NCBI GenBank assembly: GCA_903869675.1
Contig: CAIQAB010000017.1
Span: 124,001 to 188,000, forward strand
Length of the DNA: 64,000 bases
From: an uncultured Verrucomicrobiota bacterium
GTDB taxonomy: Bacteria; Verrucomicrobiota; Verrucomicrobiia; Opitutales; Opitutaceae
Reading direction: 5' to 3'
Below are positions 56,578 through 64,000 of the stretch, piece by piece (position 1 is the first letter of the stretch; each line of letters begins with the position of its first letter). Position numbers and translations under genes: made by a program. The notes below the pieces were generated by a model, which saw only the letters and a list, made by a program, of their open reading frames with translations, was not told the origin of the DNA and made no database searches.

Positions 56578-57258
56578 TCAGGTCGTAAGTCCCGACTTTT
56601 TCAAACTTTGCTCATGACGGATGTCCTGCGCGTCACTGAGGAACACCGTCTCCTCTGCAATGTTCGTGGCGTGGTCGGCAATACGTTCCAGACTCTTGCT
56701 GATAAACATCAACTCAAGGGCGCGGGTGATGGTGCCGGGTTGCTCGACCATGTAACTGCTAAGCTCGCGATAGAGCTGGCGATTAATGGCATCGACCTCG
56801 AGATCCCGCTTCACCACTTCGATAGCCTTGGCGCTATCAGCATGGATAAAACAATCGAGGGCGGCGCGAAGCATCTCGATGGAGATGGTCGCCATGCGAG
56901 GGATGTCCACGTAAGGCTTGAGGGGAGGTTCGCCGGCCAGACGAATGGCGCGCTTGGCAATATTTGTCGCCTCGTCGCCGACGCGTTCGAGGTCGTGGGA
57001 GGCCTTCATGCCGACAATCACGAGCCGAAGCTCGGTCGCGACCGGAGCGCGGAGGTTCATGTAGCGAATAGCCTCGGTATCGATGGCTTTTTCCAAGTCA
57101 TCCAGTTCGTCATCGGCCGCGATGACCCGTTCGGCCAGCTTCACATCACCAGTCACCAGCGCTTGGAGCGCATCACGAACTTGGCGCACGGCGACCTCAC
57201 CCATGCGAAGCAAATCGGAGCGGAAGGTTTCGAGTTCGGAGTCAAAATAACGTTTCAT
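56578..57258 (-). CDS. phoU: Phosphate signalling protein PhoU
   Basis: A 226-residue all-helical protein with two PhoU repeats. The first has EVAVRQVRDALQALVTGD and DELDDLEKAIDTEAIRYM, with VGMKASHDLERVGDEATNIAKRAI. The second has ALELMFISKSLERIADHATNIAEETVFL. The metal-binding D/E-x-x-x-D patterns are present. PhoU connects the Pst transporter to the PhoR/PhoB system and limits phosphate uptake. It is downstream of pstB, as usual. Confidence 0.94.
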   Translation of the reverse strand: MKRYFDSELETFRSDLLRMGEVAVRQVRDALQALVTGDVKLAERVIAADDELDDLEKAIDTEAIRYMNLRAPVATELRLVIVGMKASHDLERVGDEATNIAKRAIRLAGEPPLKPYVDIPRMATISIEMLRAALDCFIHADSAKAIEVVKRDLEVDAINRQLYRELSSYMVEQPGTITRALELMFISKSLERIADHATNIAEETVFLSDAQDIRHEQSLKKSGLTT

Positions 57259-57270
57259 GGAGGCGGAAAA

Positions 57271-57352
57271 GGAGCGGATAGTGAGTGACGGATACCGAGT
57301 AAAATCCCAGCGGAAGAAGCAGGCGGCGACTCGGTATAATCACTAAGACTGA
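57271..57352. repeat. Hairpin-forming heptamer repeat (family A), pstB-phoU spacer
   Basis: GGATAGTGAGTGACGGATAC (57278-57297) is followed by CCGAG, and a partial reverse complement (ACTCGGTATAATCACTA) lies near 57329-57345. The copy is more diverged than those in the nuo operon. Confidence 0.6.
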
Positions 57353-57382
57353 CCGCGGCCTGCTACTTTGGTCGTTTCGGCA

Positions 57383-58228
57383 TCAGCCAAAGCGCCCCGA
57401 GACGTAGGCTTCAGTTTGAGGATTCTTCGGGTTCATGAAGATATTATGGGTCTCGTCGAATTCGATCAATTTGCCCATATAGAAAAACGCCGTGCGGTCG
57501 GAACAACGGGCGGCCTGCTGCATAGAGTGGGTCACGATAATGATGGTGAACTGTTTCTTCAGTTCGTGGATCAACTCTTCCACCTTGGCGGTGGCGATGG
57601 GATCAAGCGCGGAACAGGGCTCGTCCATCAGGATGACCTCCGGTGCCACCGCAATGGTGCGGGCGATGCAAAGACGCTGCTGCTGACCGCCTGAGAGACT
57701 AAGGCCAGACTCATGCAGGCGGTCTTTCACCTCGTCCCAGAGGGCGGCGCCGCGAAGGGATTTCTCCACCACTTCGTCGAGCTTGGTCTTGCTCTTCACC
57801 CCTTGGATACGAAGGCCATAAATGATATTTTCGTAGATCGACTTGGGAAAGGGATTCGACTTCTGGAAAACCATGCCGACGCGTTTGCGCAGTTCAATGG
57901 GATCGACCGAGGGCCCGTAAATATCAATGTCGCGAATCTTGATCTCGCCGCGCTTCACCGCGGTGCCGTCGATGAGATCATTCATGCGATTCAGGCAGCG
58001 CAGGAGGGTGGATTTACCGCAGCCGGAGGGGCCGATGAAGGCGGTGACCCGTCGGTCCGGGATCGCAATATTGATATCAAAAAGGGCCTGTTTAGCCCCA
58101 TAGTAGAAGTCGAGGCCCTTAACGTCGATCAACGTGGGTAGGGCTGCGGTATCGTCTTGGCGGGCCACGCGAGGGGGCGTCGCAAGCGGGCGGGAGGACG
58201 AGGCGGAGGCGGGCGAAGTGTTTTCCAT
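57383..58228 (-). CDS. pstB: Phosphate ABC transporter ATP-binding protein PstB
   Basis: A 281-residue ABC ATPase. Walker A is GPSGCGKST (66-74), the Q loop is in [22 protein letters not shown], the signature is [16 protein letters not shown], and Walker B is [15 protein letters not shown]. The phosphate-type block [14 protein letters not shown] is also present. The ATG at 58228 is preferred; the frame is open to 58297. About 30 N-terminal residues are a non-conserved serine/proline-rich extension. Confidence 0.95.
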   Translation of the reverse strand: MENTSPASASSSRPLATPPRVARQDDTAALPTLIDVKGLDFYYGAKQALFDINIAIPDRRVTAFIGPSGCGKSTLLRCLNRMNDLIDGTAVKRGEIKIRDIDIYGPSVDPIELRKRVGMVFQKSNPFPKSIYENIIYGLRIQGVKSKTKLDEVVEKSLRGAALWDEVKDRLHESGLSLSGGQQQRLCIARTIAVAPEVILMDEPCSALDPIATAKVEELIHELKKQFTIIIVTHSMQQAARCSDRTAFFYMGKLIEFDETHNIFMNPKNPQTEAYVSGRFG

Positions 58229-58290
58229 AAACGCGACGGAAGGGGGGCTGGCCTGGGAGGAGGAAGATATGCGGCGAAACGACGATGGGG

Positions 58291-59370
58291 TCACCACTGA
58301 TAGCGACCGCGAAGCTTGTTGCGCAGCAGGATGGAGCTGCCGGCGATGAGGGCGACGAGCCCGAGAAATACAAAGGCGGTGCCGTATTGAACGCGTTGAG
58401 TGTAGGCGTTCTGGGGAATCTTCGAAGAAACGACGTAAATATGATAGGGCAACGCCATCACGCCCTGAAAAAAGAAGTCACTGAACTTCGCGACCTCCCA
58501 CGGGAGCTTGTCGCGCACCACATACGCGGCGGTGAACATAATCGGCGCGGTCTCACCCGCTACACGGGCGATGCCCAGGATGGAAGAGGTCAGAATGCCG
58601 GGCAGCGCGTAAGGAAGCACGTTTTTACGAATGGTCTGCCACTTGGTCGCACCGAGGGCCAGAGATCCCTCGCGAAAGCCCTTGGGCACGGCCTTCAACG
58701 CTTCCTCGGAGGCGGTGATCACAACCGGCAACACCATGAAAGCCAACGTAAACCAGCCCGCCATCAGGGAGACGTTCCAATTAAAATAGAGCACAAACAT
58801 AGCGAAACCAAACAGTCCGAAAACGATGGAAGGCACCCCGGCGAGATTGAGGATAGCGAGCCGTATGAAGCGAACAAACGCGCCGTCGCGTGCGTATTCA
58901 CTGAGAAAAATCGCCGAAGCTACGCCAAGCAGAAGCGCAATCGTCATCGCCCCCACCACGAGCAACAACGTGCCGACAATGCAGGGCCAGATGCCGCCGG
59001 CCGCATAAACATAGCTCGAAGCCTTAAACTCGGGCACCGGGCGCCCCTCGGCGGTAGCCCGGGCCGTTTCAGTCTCTCGAAAGGCCCGATATTCCGCATC
59101 ACCCATCTCTCGCTTTACCCCTTCATGTTTAAAAACATAAAGACTCTCCGGCGCCTCAAAAATAAAGGTATTCGTCACATAGGGAAACTGCTCAAGGCTG
59201 CGGAATGCCCCGGTTACCGCGGGTAACCCCTTCAGGCAGATATTACCGATAATAAAAACGCCGCAAAGCAAGATCACGTAAGTGGCGAAACGAAAGAACC
59301 AGACGATGGTGCTCTCAGTGCGGCGCTGAAAACCACGACGCGAAGTATAGCGATGGAAGGGGGCAGTCAT
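58291..59370 (-). CDS. pstA: Phosphate ABC transporter permease PstA
   Basis: A 359-residue inner-membrane permease. The first transmembrane helix (about 22-46) is followed by an extra soluble segment of about 80 residues (about 60-115), then the ABC permease core ([28 protein letters not shown]). The EAA-type loop is [47 protein letters not shown] is typical of PstA. The ATG at 59370 is preferred over the TTG at 59388, which would overlap pstC. Confidence 0.93.
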   Translation of the reverse strand: MTAPFHRYTSRRGFQRRTESTIVWFFRFATYVILLCGVFIIGNICLKGLPAVTGAFRSLEQFPYVTNTFIFEAPESLYVFKHEGVKREMGDAEYRAFRETETARATAEGRPVPEFKASSYVYAAGGIWPCIVGTLLLVVGAMTIALLLGVASAIFLSEYARDGAFVRFIRLAILNLAGVPSIVFGLFGFAMFVLYFNWNVSLMAGWFTLAFMVLPVVITASEEALKAVPKGFREGSLALGATKWQTIRKNVLPYALPGILTSSILGIARVAGETAPIMFTAAYVVRDKLPWEVAKFSDFFFQGVMALPYHIYVVSSKIPQNAYTQRVQYGTAFVFLGLVALIAGSSILLRNKLRGRYQW

Positions 59371-59384
59371 GTCGGGCGCGGGCT

Positions 59385-61004
59385 TCAACCGATCGAAACC
59401 TTGTATTTACGCACAATTTTCTGTGCGAAATAATTGATCAAAAGTGCGATAAAAAACAGGAGGAGCCCCACGACAAAAAGCGCACGGTAGTGGATGCCAC
59501 CCGGTTCCACCTCTCCCATCTCCTGGGCGATAATGCCCGTCATGGTGTGCACCGGTTGGGTGACCACCCCGAGTCCGGCGGTGAAATCGGGGATCGCGAT
59601 ACGGTTACCCGCACAGAGCAAGACCACCATCGTCTCGCCGATCACCCGCCCGAGACCAAGCAAGATAGCGGAAACGATACCCGAAAGAGACGCCGGCACG
59701 ATAATGCGAATGATGGTCTGGAGCCGGCTGGCACCCAGGGCATAAGAGGCCTCCTTAAAGGCGCGGGGAACGTTATTGATCGCATCCTCGGCCAAAGTGA
59801 AAATCGTCGGCACCGCAATAAGACCGAGCAGACATCCGGCGGTCAGCGCGTTCAAACGCTCGGCGAAGGGAAAACCAGGAATCCAAGCAAAAAAGGACCA
59901 ACCCGAAGCGACGCGCAGAAACTCGCCCAGCACCGCTATGCCGAAAAAACCCAGCACCACAGAAGGGATAGCAGAGATAAACTCGATCGCCGGCTTGATC
60001 AGGCGTTGCTCGAGCGGTGAGGCGAGTTGGTTGACATAAATAGCGGCGCCCACACCCAGCGGGATAGCCAGAGCCAAGGCGATCAACGAAACCAACATCG
60101 ACCCGGCGATGAGTGGCGTGGCCCCATACCAATCTTGCCAGAAACTAGCCGTCAGCCACTGACGACCGAAGATAAACGCGGTAAAAGACTGCGAAAGGGG
60201 CACCGGCACGCTAGCATCCCACTTCTTCATTGATTCCAAGGTCGCCGGAAACGAGGCGATAAAATCGCGCGTGAGCGTTTGGAATCGAGCCATGCGCGCG
60301 GTCAATTCGACGGTAGGCAAGGGGGGCGGCGCTAAGATCAACTCCTCCAAAGATCTAGCCAAGGTCGCAGTCGCCTCCTCGTAAGCAGGCAACGTGGCCG
60401 TGATCGCCGAGACCTCGACAGCGAAATTAACCGGGAGAATCCCGACCGCCGCCGCTTCCTTAGTCTTTCCAGCGGCCAGCAACTGACGGCGCTTCTCCGC
60501 CAAATTTTGATTTCCCAAATGACGCGCCTTGATGTCATTCGCGATCTCCCCCCACTCCATCAATTGCGACCGGATCGGCGCCGAGGCCCGCGCAAAACGA
60601 TCCGCGTAAACATCAAAGTCCGCCAACCGCCCACCAGCCTCCTTGGCCGACAAGCCTTCCTCCTCCATGTAATATTGGTAGGTCCTTCGCCGCAGATCCG
60701 AGAGATACCGCGACAGGGCGGCGTGGTCCTTGTCCGGCTGACGTCCCAAATCCACGTATTCGAGCCCCGCCAAACGGTAGATGGAAAGATTGTCCCGGTT
60801 TTGGCTGAAAAAACCAGAGCCCTCACGAAAAAGAAAAAACGTGATCAGACCGAGAATGATAACCGCGACTAAAGCGTTACCACCGAAAAACCCCTGAATA
60901 CACTCATCCAAAGTCAAACCCAGCAACTGGGTGCGTTCCTTTTGTATACGAAAAGAAGGCGGGGAGGATTCAACGACGGAAGTCGTAGTGGACTCGGGCG
61001 GCAT
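59385..61004 (-). CDS. pstC: Phosphate ABC transporter permease PstC with a long insertion
   Basis: A 539-residue permease, much longer than E. coli PstC (319). The first transmembrane helix is at about 44-62. Then comes an insertion of about 225 residues, rich in charged and helical sequence (SRYLSDLRRRTYQYYMEEEG, LGNQNLAEKRRQLLAAGKTK). The ABC core follows (PLIAGSMLVSLIALALAIPLGVGAAIYV), with the EAA loop EDAINNVPRAFKEASYALGASRLQTIIRIIVP and GLGRVIGETMVVLL. The insertion would lie in the periplasm if the first helix runs inside-out. The ATG at 61004 is preferred over the TTG at 61082. Confidence 0.92.
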   Translation of the reverse strand: MPPESTTTSVVESSPPSFRIQKERTQLLGLTLDECIQGFFGGNALVAVIILGLITFFLFREGSGFFSQNRDNLSIYRLAGLEYVDLGRQPDKDHAALSRYLSDLRRRTYQYYMEEEGLSAKEAGGRLADFDVYADRFARASAPIRSQLMEWGEIANDIKARHLGNQNLAEKRRQLLAAGKTKEAAAVGILPVNFAVEVSAITATLPAYEEATATLARSLEELILAPPPLPTVELTARMARFQTLTRDFIASFPATLESMKKWDASVPVPLSQSFTAFIFGRQWLTASFWQDWYGATPLIAGSMLVSLIALALAIPLGVGAAIYVNQLASPLEQRLIKPAIEFISAIPSVVLGFFGIAVLGEFLRVASGWSFFAWIPGFPFAERLNALTAGCLLGLIAVPTIFTLAEDAINNVPRAFKEASYALGASRLQTIIRIIVPASLSGIVSAILLGLGRVIGETMVVLLCAGNRIAIPDFTAGLGVVTQPVHTMTGIIAQEMGEVEPGGIHYRALFVVGLLLFFIALLINYFAQKIVRKYKVSIG

Positions 61005-61118
61005 GCGAGAGGAGGCGGTTGAATAAAGGATGCGCCGCAATCGACGCAAAAAAAGCGAGAGGTCTGCCCAACCTTGCGTCAAGCAGCCCGCTGTTACAGT
61101 CAGGTGTCCCGAGATAGA

Positions 61119-61931
61119 CTAGTTGGCGACCGGAATGAAGCCAACCTTCTCGACAATATTCTGACCGACCGAACCCAGTGTAAATTCGATGAATTTAGCC
61201 GCATCACCCGCCGGCTTTCCATTGGTGTAATAAAAAGTGGGGCGAGCGTAAGGATAGGACTTGGACAGAATCTCGTGCTTGGTGGGCAAGTGCCCGTCGA
61301 TGGAAGCGACATGAATGCCGGGCTCCTTGATATAAGCTAGGCCGACATAGCCGATGCCATTCGGGTTGCCGGCCACCTCGGAGACAATCTGCTCATTACC
61401 GGCCAACTTTTGGGAGGAGGGCGCATAATCCTGCTTGTTCATGGCGAGTTCCTTCCAGTCGGAATAAGTGCCGGAGGAAGTGTTGCGGGTATAAACTGAA
61501 ATCGCGCCCGCGGCGCCACCAAGGGCCGACCAGTCCGTTACTTCACCCGTAAAAATCTGCTCCACTTGCCGCTTGGTCAACTCCTTCAGCGGATTGTCCA
61601 TGTGCACGATCACCGCCATACCATCATAACACACAACCGTGGGCTCCAGAGTGACACCCTTGGCCGAGGCGGCGGAAACCTCCGTGGCCTTGGCCTTGCG
61701 CGAGGACATGGCGATATCCGCCGTGCCGCTGGAAATAGCCGTGATTCCAGTGGTTGAACCCTCAGCTGCAATTTCAAACGAGAAGCTAGGATTCGCCGCC
61801 TTGAATTCTTCCGCCAGAGTCGGGACCAGCTTGGCACCGAGCGTGTCGGAACCTTTGATAACCAGCTTTTGAGCCGACGCAGTGAGAACGGACGCAAGAG
61901 TCGCGAGTGCGAGAAGGAGAGGTTTTTTCAT
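61119..61931 (-). CDS. pstS: Phosphate-binding protein PstS
   Basis: A 270-residue periplasmic protein with a signal peptide (MKKPLLLALATLASVLTASA). LVIKGSDTLGAKLVPTLAEEF, AAEGSTTGITAISSGTADIAMSSRKAK, TRQVEQIFTGEVTDWSALGG (here KRQVEQIF) and TRNTSSGTYSDWKEL are the phosphate-binding fold's ligand loops. It is first of the pstS-pstC-pstA-pstB-phoU operon. Confidence 0.94.
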   Translation of the reverse strand: MKKPLLLALATLASVLTASAQKLVIKGSDTLGAKLVPTLAEEFKAANPSFSFEIAAEGSTTGITAISSGTADIAMSSRKAKATEVSAASAKGVTLEPTVVCYDGMAVIVHMDNPLKELTKRQVEQIFTGEVTDWSALGGAAGAISVYTRNTSSGTYSDWKELAMNKQDYAPSSQKLAGNEQIVSEVAGNPNGIGYVGLAYIKEPGIHVASIDGHLPTKHEILSKSYPYARPTFYYTNGKPAGDAAKFIEFTLGSVGQNIVEKVGFIPVAN

Positions 61932-61980
61932 GAGGCGTGAGAAATAGTGAGAAAGGTTTAAGGCACAAGGTCAGCCATCT

Positions 61981-62016
61981 AGGTGTTACTTTCATGTGAC
62001 ACCGAAAAACGTGTCA
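61981..62016 (-). promoter_or_regulatory. Candidate regulatory site upstream of pstS
   Basis: TGACAC (61997-62002) and GTGTCA (62011-62016) form an inverted repeat with an 8-base spacer, next to TGTTAC and TTTCAT. These resemble PhoB-type half-sites (TGTCAT/TGTCAC), but the arrangement is inverted rather than the usual 11-bp direct repeat. The site lies about 50-85 bases before the pstS start. Confidence 0.35.
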
Positions 62017-62041
62017 TAAAACCCCTGCAATTCGCTAGGAT

Positions 62042-62956
62042 TTATGCGTTTGCAGCCGATACGTTCGGCCGCAGCAACCGATCACTTTGAGCGACCAATT
62101 CATCCACGACCGGGTGCGGGAAGCGCCGGCTCGGCGTGATGGCGTAGAAGGTCTCCCGCAGCTCGGGCACGCGGTGGGTTTCCACCAACTCCCCTCGCTC
62201 GATTTCATCGCGCACCACCACCGGCGGCACCAGCGCCAGTCCGCCACCCTCGCGCGCCAGCAAGCGAAGCGTCGCCATGTCATCCACCTCGGCGATCACC
62301 CGCGGTCGCACCCCCTCCGCCGCGAGCAGACGGTCGAAACCCGCGCGGGTGTTGCTCTCAAGGCTCGGCAGGATCACCGGCACGTCGGCGAAGCCCGCGG
62401 GAAACTTCAACCGCCGCTTTTTCCACTCCGGTGCGCCGACCAGCGAGACCGGTTGGTCCGCCAGAAGATGATTGTGCCAGGGCGTGCCGACATCCCGCCT
62501 CGCCGGCTGGTTCGACAACACCAGGTCCACCTGGTGGGCGTGCAACATCACCATTAGCTCACGCAAGCCGCCCGAACGCACCACCACCTCGACCGCCTCG
62601 CGCCGCAGCACGGGGCGGAGAAACTCGAGTAAGAAATTCCGCGAGAGCGTCGCCACCGCCCCCACCCGGAGGATCTGCCGGCCACCGCGGGGCCGGTGCT
62701 GCATGACGTCCATCAACTCCTCGCCGGTCCGTCCGATCGTGTCCGCATACTCCAAAGCCAGCCGCCCCGCCTCGGTCAGAGCCAAACCGCTCCGCTCTCG
62801 CGCGAACAAGGCATGCCCCAGACTCTCCTCTAGCTGCTTGAGCTGGATGCTCAGTGCCGGCGGGGAGAGGTTCAACTTTTCCGCCGCTCGCGTCAGGCTG
62901 AGCTCGCGCGCGATGACCCGAAAATACCGCAGATGGTGGTAATTTAGAAACGGCAT
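62042..62956 (-). CDS. LysR-family regulator, NhaR-like
   Basis: A 304-residue regulator. The N-terminal winged helix-turn-helix reads MPFLNYHHLRYFRVIARELS, LTRAAEKLNLSPPALSIQLK and QLEESLGHALFARERSGLAL, close to NhaR. The effector-binding domain is at about 95-300. NhaR-type regulators respond to sodium and control sodium-linked transport. The gene is divergent from an sbtA-type gene 96 bases away, so it probably controls that transporter. The AT-rich spacer (TTAATTTTAATTTAA near 62972-62986) is a likely binding region. Confidence 0.87.
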   Translation of the reverse strand: MPFLNYHHLRYFRVIARELSLTRAAEKLNLSPPALSIQLKQLEESLGHALFARERSGLALTEAGRLALEYADTIGRTGEELMDVMQHRPRGGRQILRVGAVATLSRNFLLEFLRPVLRREAVEVVVRSGGLRELMVMLHAHQVDLVLSNQPARRDVGTPWHNHLLADQPVSLVGAPEWKKRRLKFPAGFADVPVILPSLESNTRAGFDRLLAAEGVRPRVIAEVDDMATLRLLAREGGGLALVPPVVVRDEIERGELVETHRVPELRETFYAITPSRRFPHPVVDELVAQSDRLLRPNVSAANA

Positions 62957-63052
62957 GGCAGTTGTTTTAGGTTAATTTTAATTTAATCCCAAGTTACAAA
63001 ACCTGTAATCCACTAAAAGTCTTTCGTGCGTTAGTATCCAGCTCACCAACGC

Positions 63053-64000
63053 ATGCATCCTACCGATCTCGCCACCAACCTCCTGTCCCCGCCCATCCTG
63101 CTTTTCCTGCTCGGCTTCGCGGCCGCGCTCCTTCGGAGCGATCTGGAGATTCCGCCCGCCGCCGCCAAGACACTTTCCCTCTTCCTGCTCTTCGCCATCG
63201 GTTTCAAGGGCGGCGTGTCACTCGCCCAGAGCGGGCTAGGCCCCGAGGTCATCGCCACCCTCGGCGCGGCCGCCTTCGCCTCGGTAGCGGTGCCGCTGTG
63301 GACTTTTTTCACCCTGCGCCGTCGCCTGGGCGCGGCGGACGCCGCCGGCATCGCGGCGACCTACGGTTCGGTCAGCGCGGTGACCTTCATCACCGCGACC
63401 GGCTACCTGACCCTGCACGACATCCCCTACTCCGGCCATTTGGTCGCAGCGATGGCCTTGATGGAATCGCCAGCCATCCTCGTTGGCGTCATGCTCGCGC
63501 GGCGTTTTGCCCCCGGCACCGGCCCGGATGCGCCCCGGCCCTCGGTCGACTGGCGCCACCTCGGCCGCGACGCACTGCTCAATGGCTCCGTCTTCCTGCT
63601 ACTGGGCAGCCTGCTCATCGGTTTGGTGTGCGGACCAGTCCGCGCTGCGCCGCTAAAACCGTTCATTGACACCCTTTTCCCCGGCCTGCTCGCCCTTTTC
63701 CTGCTTGATCTAGGCATCCTCGCCGCGCGGCGCCTAGGCGCTCTCCGGCGCTTGGGTGCGCCCATCGCCGCCTTCGCGTTTATCGCACCCCTGATCAACG
63801 CCACGCTGGGCCTGGCCTTGGCTGCTTTGCTCGGGCTGGCTCGCGGAGACGCCTTCCTGCTCGTTACGCTTTGCGCCAGCGCCAGCTACATCGCCGTGCC
63901 CGCCGCGCTCCGCATCGCCCTGCCCGAGGCCAACCCCGGCGTCTACGTCACACTGTCACTCGCTTTGACCTTCCCCTTCAACATCCTGCTCGGCCTACCA
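63053..64000 (+). CDS. Sodium-dependent bicarbonate transporter, SbtA-like, 3' end outside window
   Basis: The frame is open from the ATG at 63053 to the edge (316 codons). The protein is a polytopic membrane permease of the SbtA/DUF897 type: LLFLLGFAAALLRSDLEIPPAAAKTLSLFLLFAIGFKGG, TYGSVSAVTFITATGYL, HLVAAMALMESPAILVGVMLA, and the second half repeats the pattern (LGILAARRLGALRRLGAPIAAFAFIAPLINA, ASASYIAVPAALRIALPEANPGVYVTLSLALTFPFN). SbtA imports bicarbonate with sodium; a non-cyanobacterial member may serve anaplerotic CO2 supply or pH/sodium balance. Only a few residues seem missing. Confidence 0.88.
   Translation, partial: MHPTDLATNLLSPPILLFLLGFAAALLRSDLEIPPAAAKTLSLFLLFAIGFKGGVSLAQSGLGPEVIATLGAAAFASVAVPLWTFFTLRRRLGAADAAGIAATYGSVSAVTFITATGYLTLHDIPYSGHLVAAMALMESPAILVGVMLARRFAPGTGPDAPRPSVDWRHLGRDALLNGSVFLLLGSLLIGLVCGPVRAAPLKPFIDTLFPGLLALFLLDLGILAARRLGALRRLGAPIAAFAFIAPLINATLGLALAALLGLARGDAFLLVTLCASASYIAVPAALRIALPEANPGVYVTLSLALTFPFNILLGLP

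Overview
The window looks like a piece of a GC-rich Verrucomicrobiota chromosome, most likely the Opitutales/Opitutaceae. That placement is inferred from gene content (a complete dcw cluster with an embedded LysM gene and a MurC-MurB fusion, a long nuo operon, exported pectin-active glycosidases, a DUF5069 protein), not from a marker-gene tree.

Layout. 1-3078 (minus) is the body of a large secreted thermolysin-like (M4) metalloprotease that runs off the left edge. It is visibly poorer in G+C than the rest. 3079-6325 is an accessory strip. It holds a decayed ParE/RelE-type toxin-antitoxin pair, then an intact two-gene unit (winged-helix protein plus AbiEii-like nucleotidyltransferase) bracketed by two copies of a small element with inverted ends. 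sufT follows at 6326.

7240-27177 (plus) is the division and cell-wall cluster: a MraZ box, mraZ, rsmH, an ftsL-like gene, ftsI, murE, murF, mraY, murD, a LysM gene, ftsW, murG, a murC-murB fusion, ddl, ftsQ, ftsA, ftsZ. Together these encode the cytoplasmic steps of peptidoglycan precursor synthesis from UDP-MurNAc onward, the lipid steps and the core divisome. FtsZ is unusual: the second catalytic aspartate of its T7 loop is threonine.

After a DUF429 gene (minus), 28264-42549 (minus) carries nuoB-C-D-E-F-G-H-I-J-K-L-M-N for respiratory complex I, without an adjacent nuoA. Several spacers in this operon hold two families of hairpin-forming repeats. A tRNA-Ser(GGA) gene lies just upstream of nuoB.

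43061-48887 (minus) encodes a GH106-like rhamnosidase and two GH28-like proteins, a probable pectin/rhamnogalacturonan set. Then come an exported amidohydrolase, a DUF5069 protein, a Tgt gene fused to an MnmD-like methyltransferase domain (plus), a subtilase and a DUF167 protein. 56578-61931 (minus) is pstS-pstC-pstA-pstB-phoU for high-affinity phosphate uptake. The right end has a NhaR-like LysR regulator divergent from an SbtA-type bicarbonate transporter that runs off the edge.

All calls rest on reading motifs and translations by eye. No database search was run.
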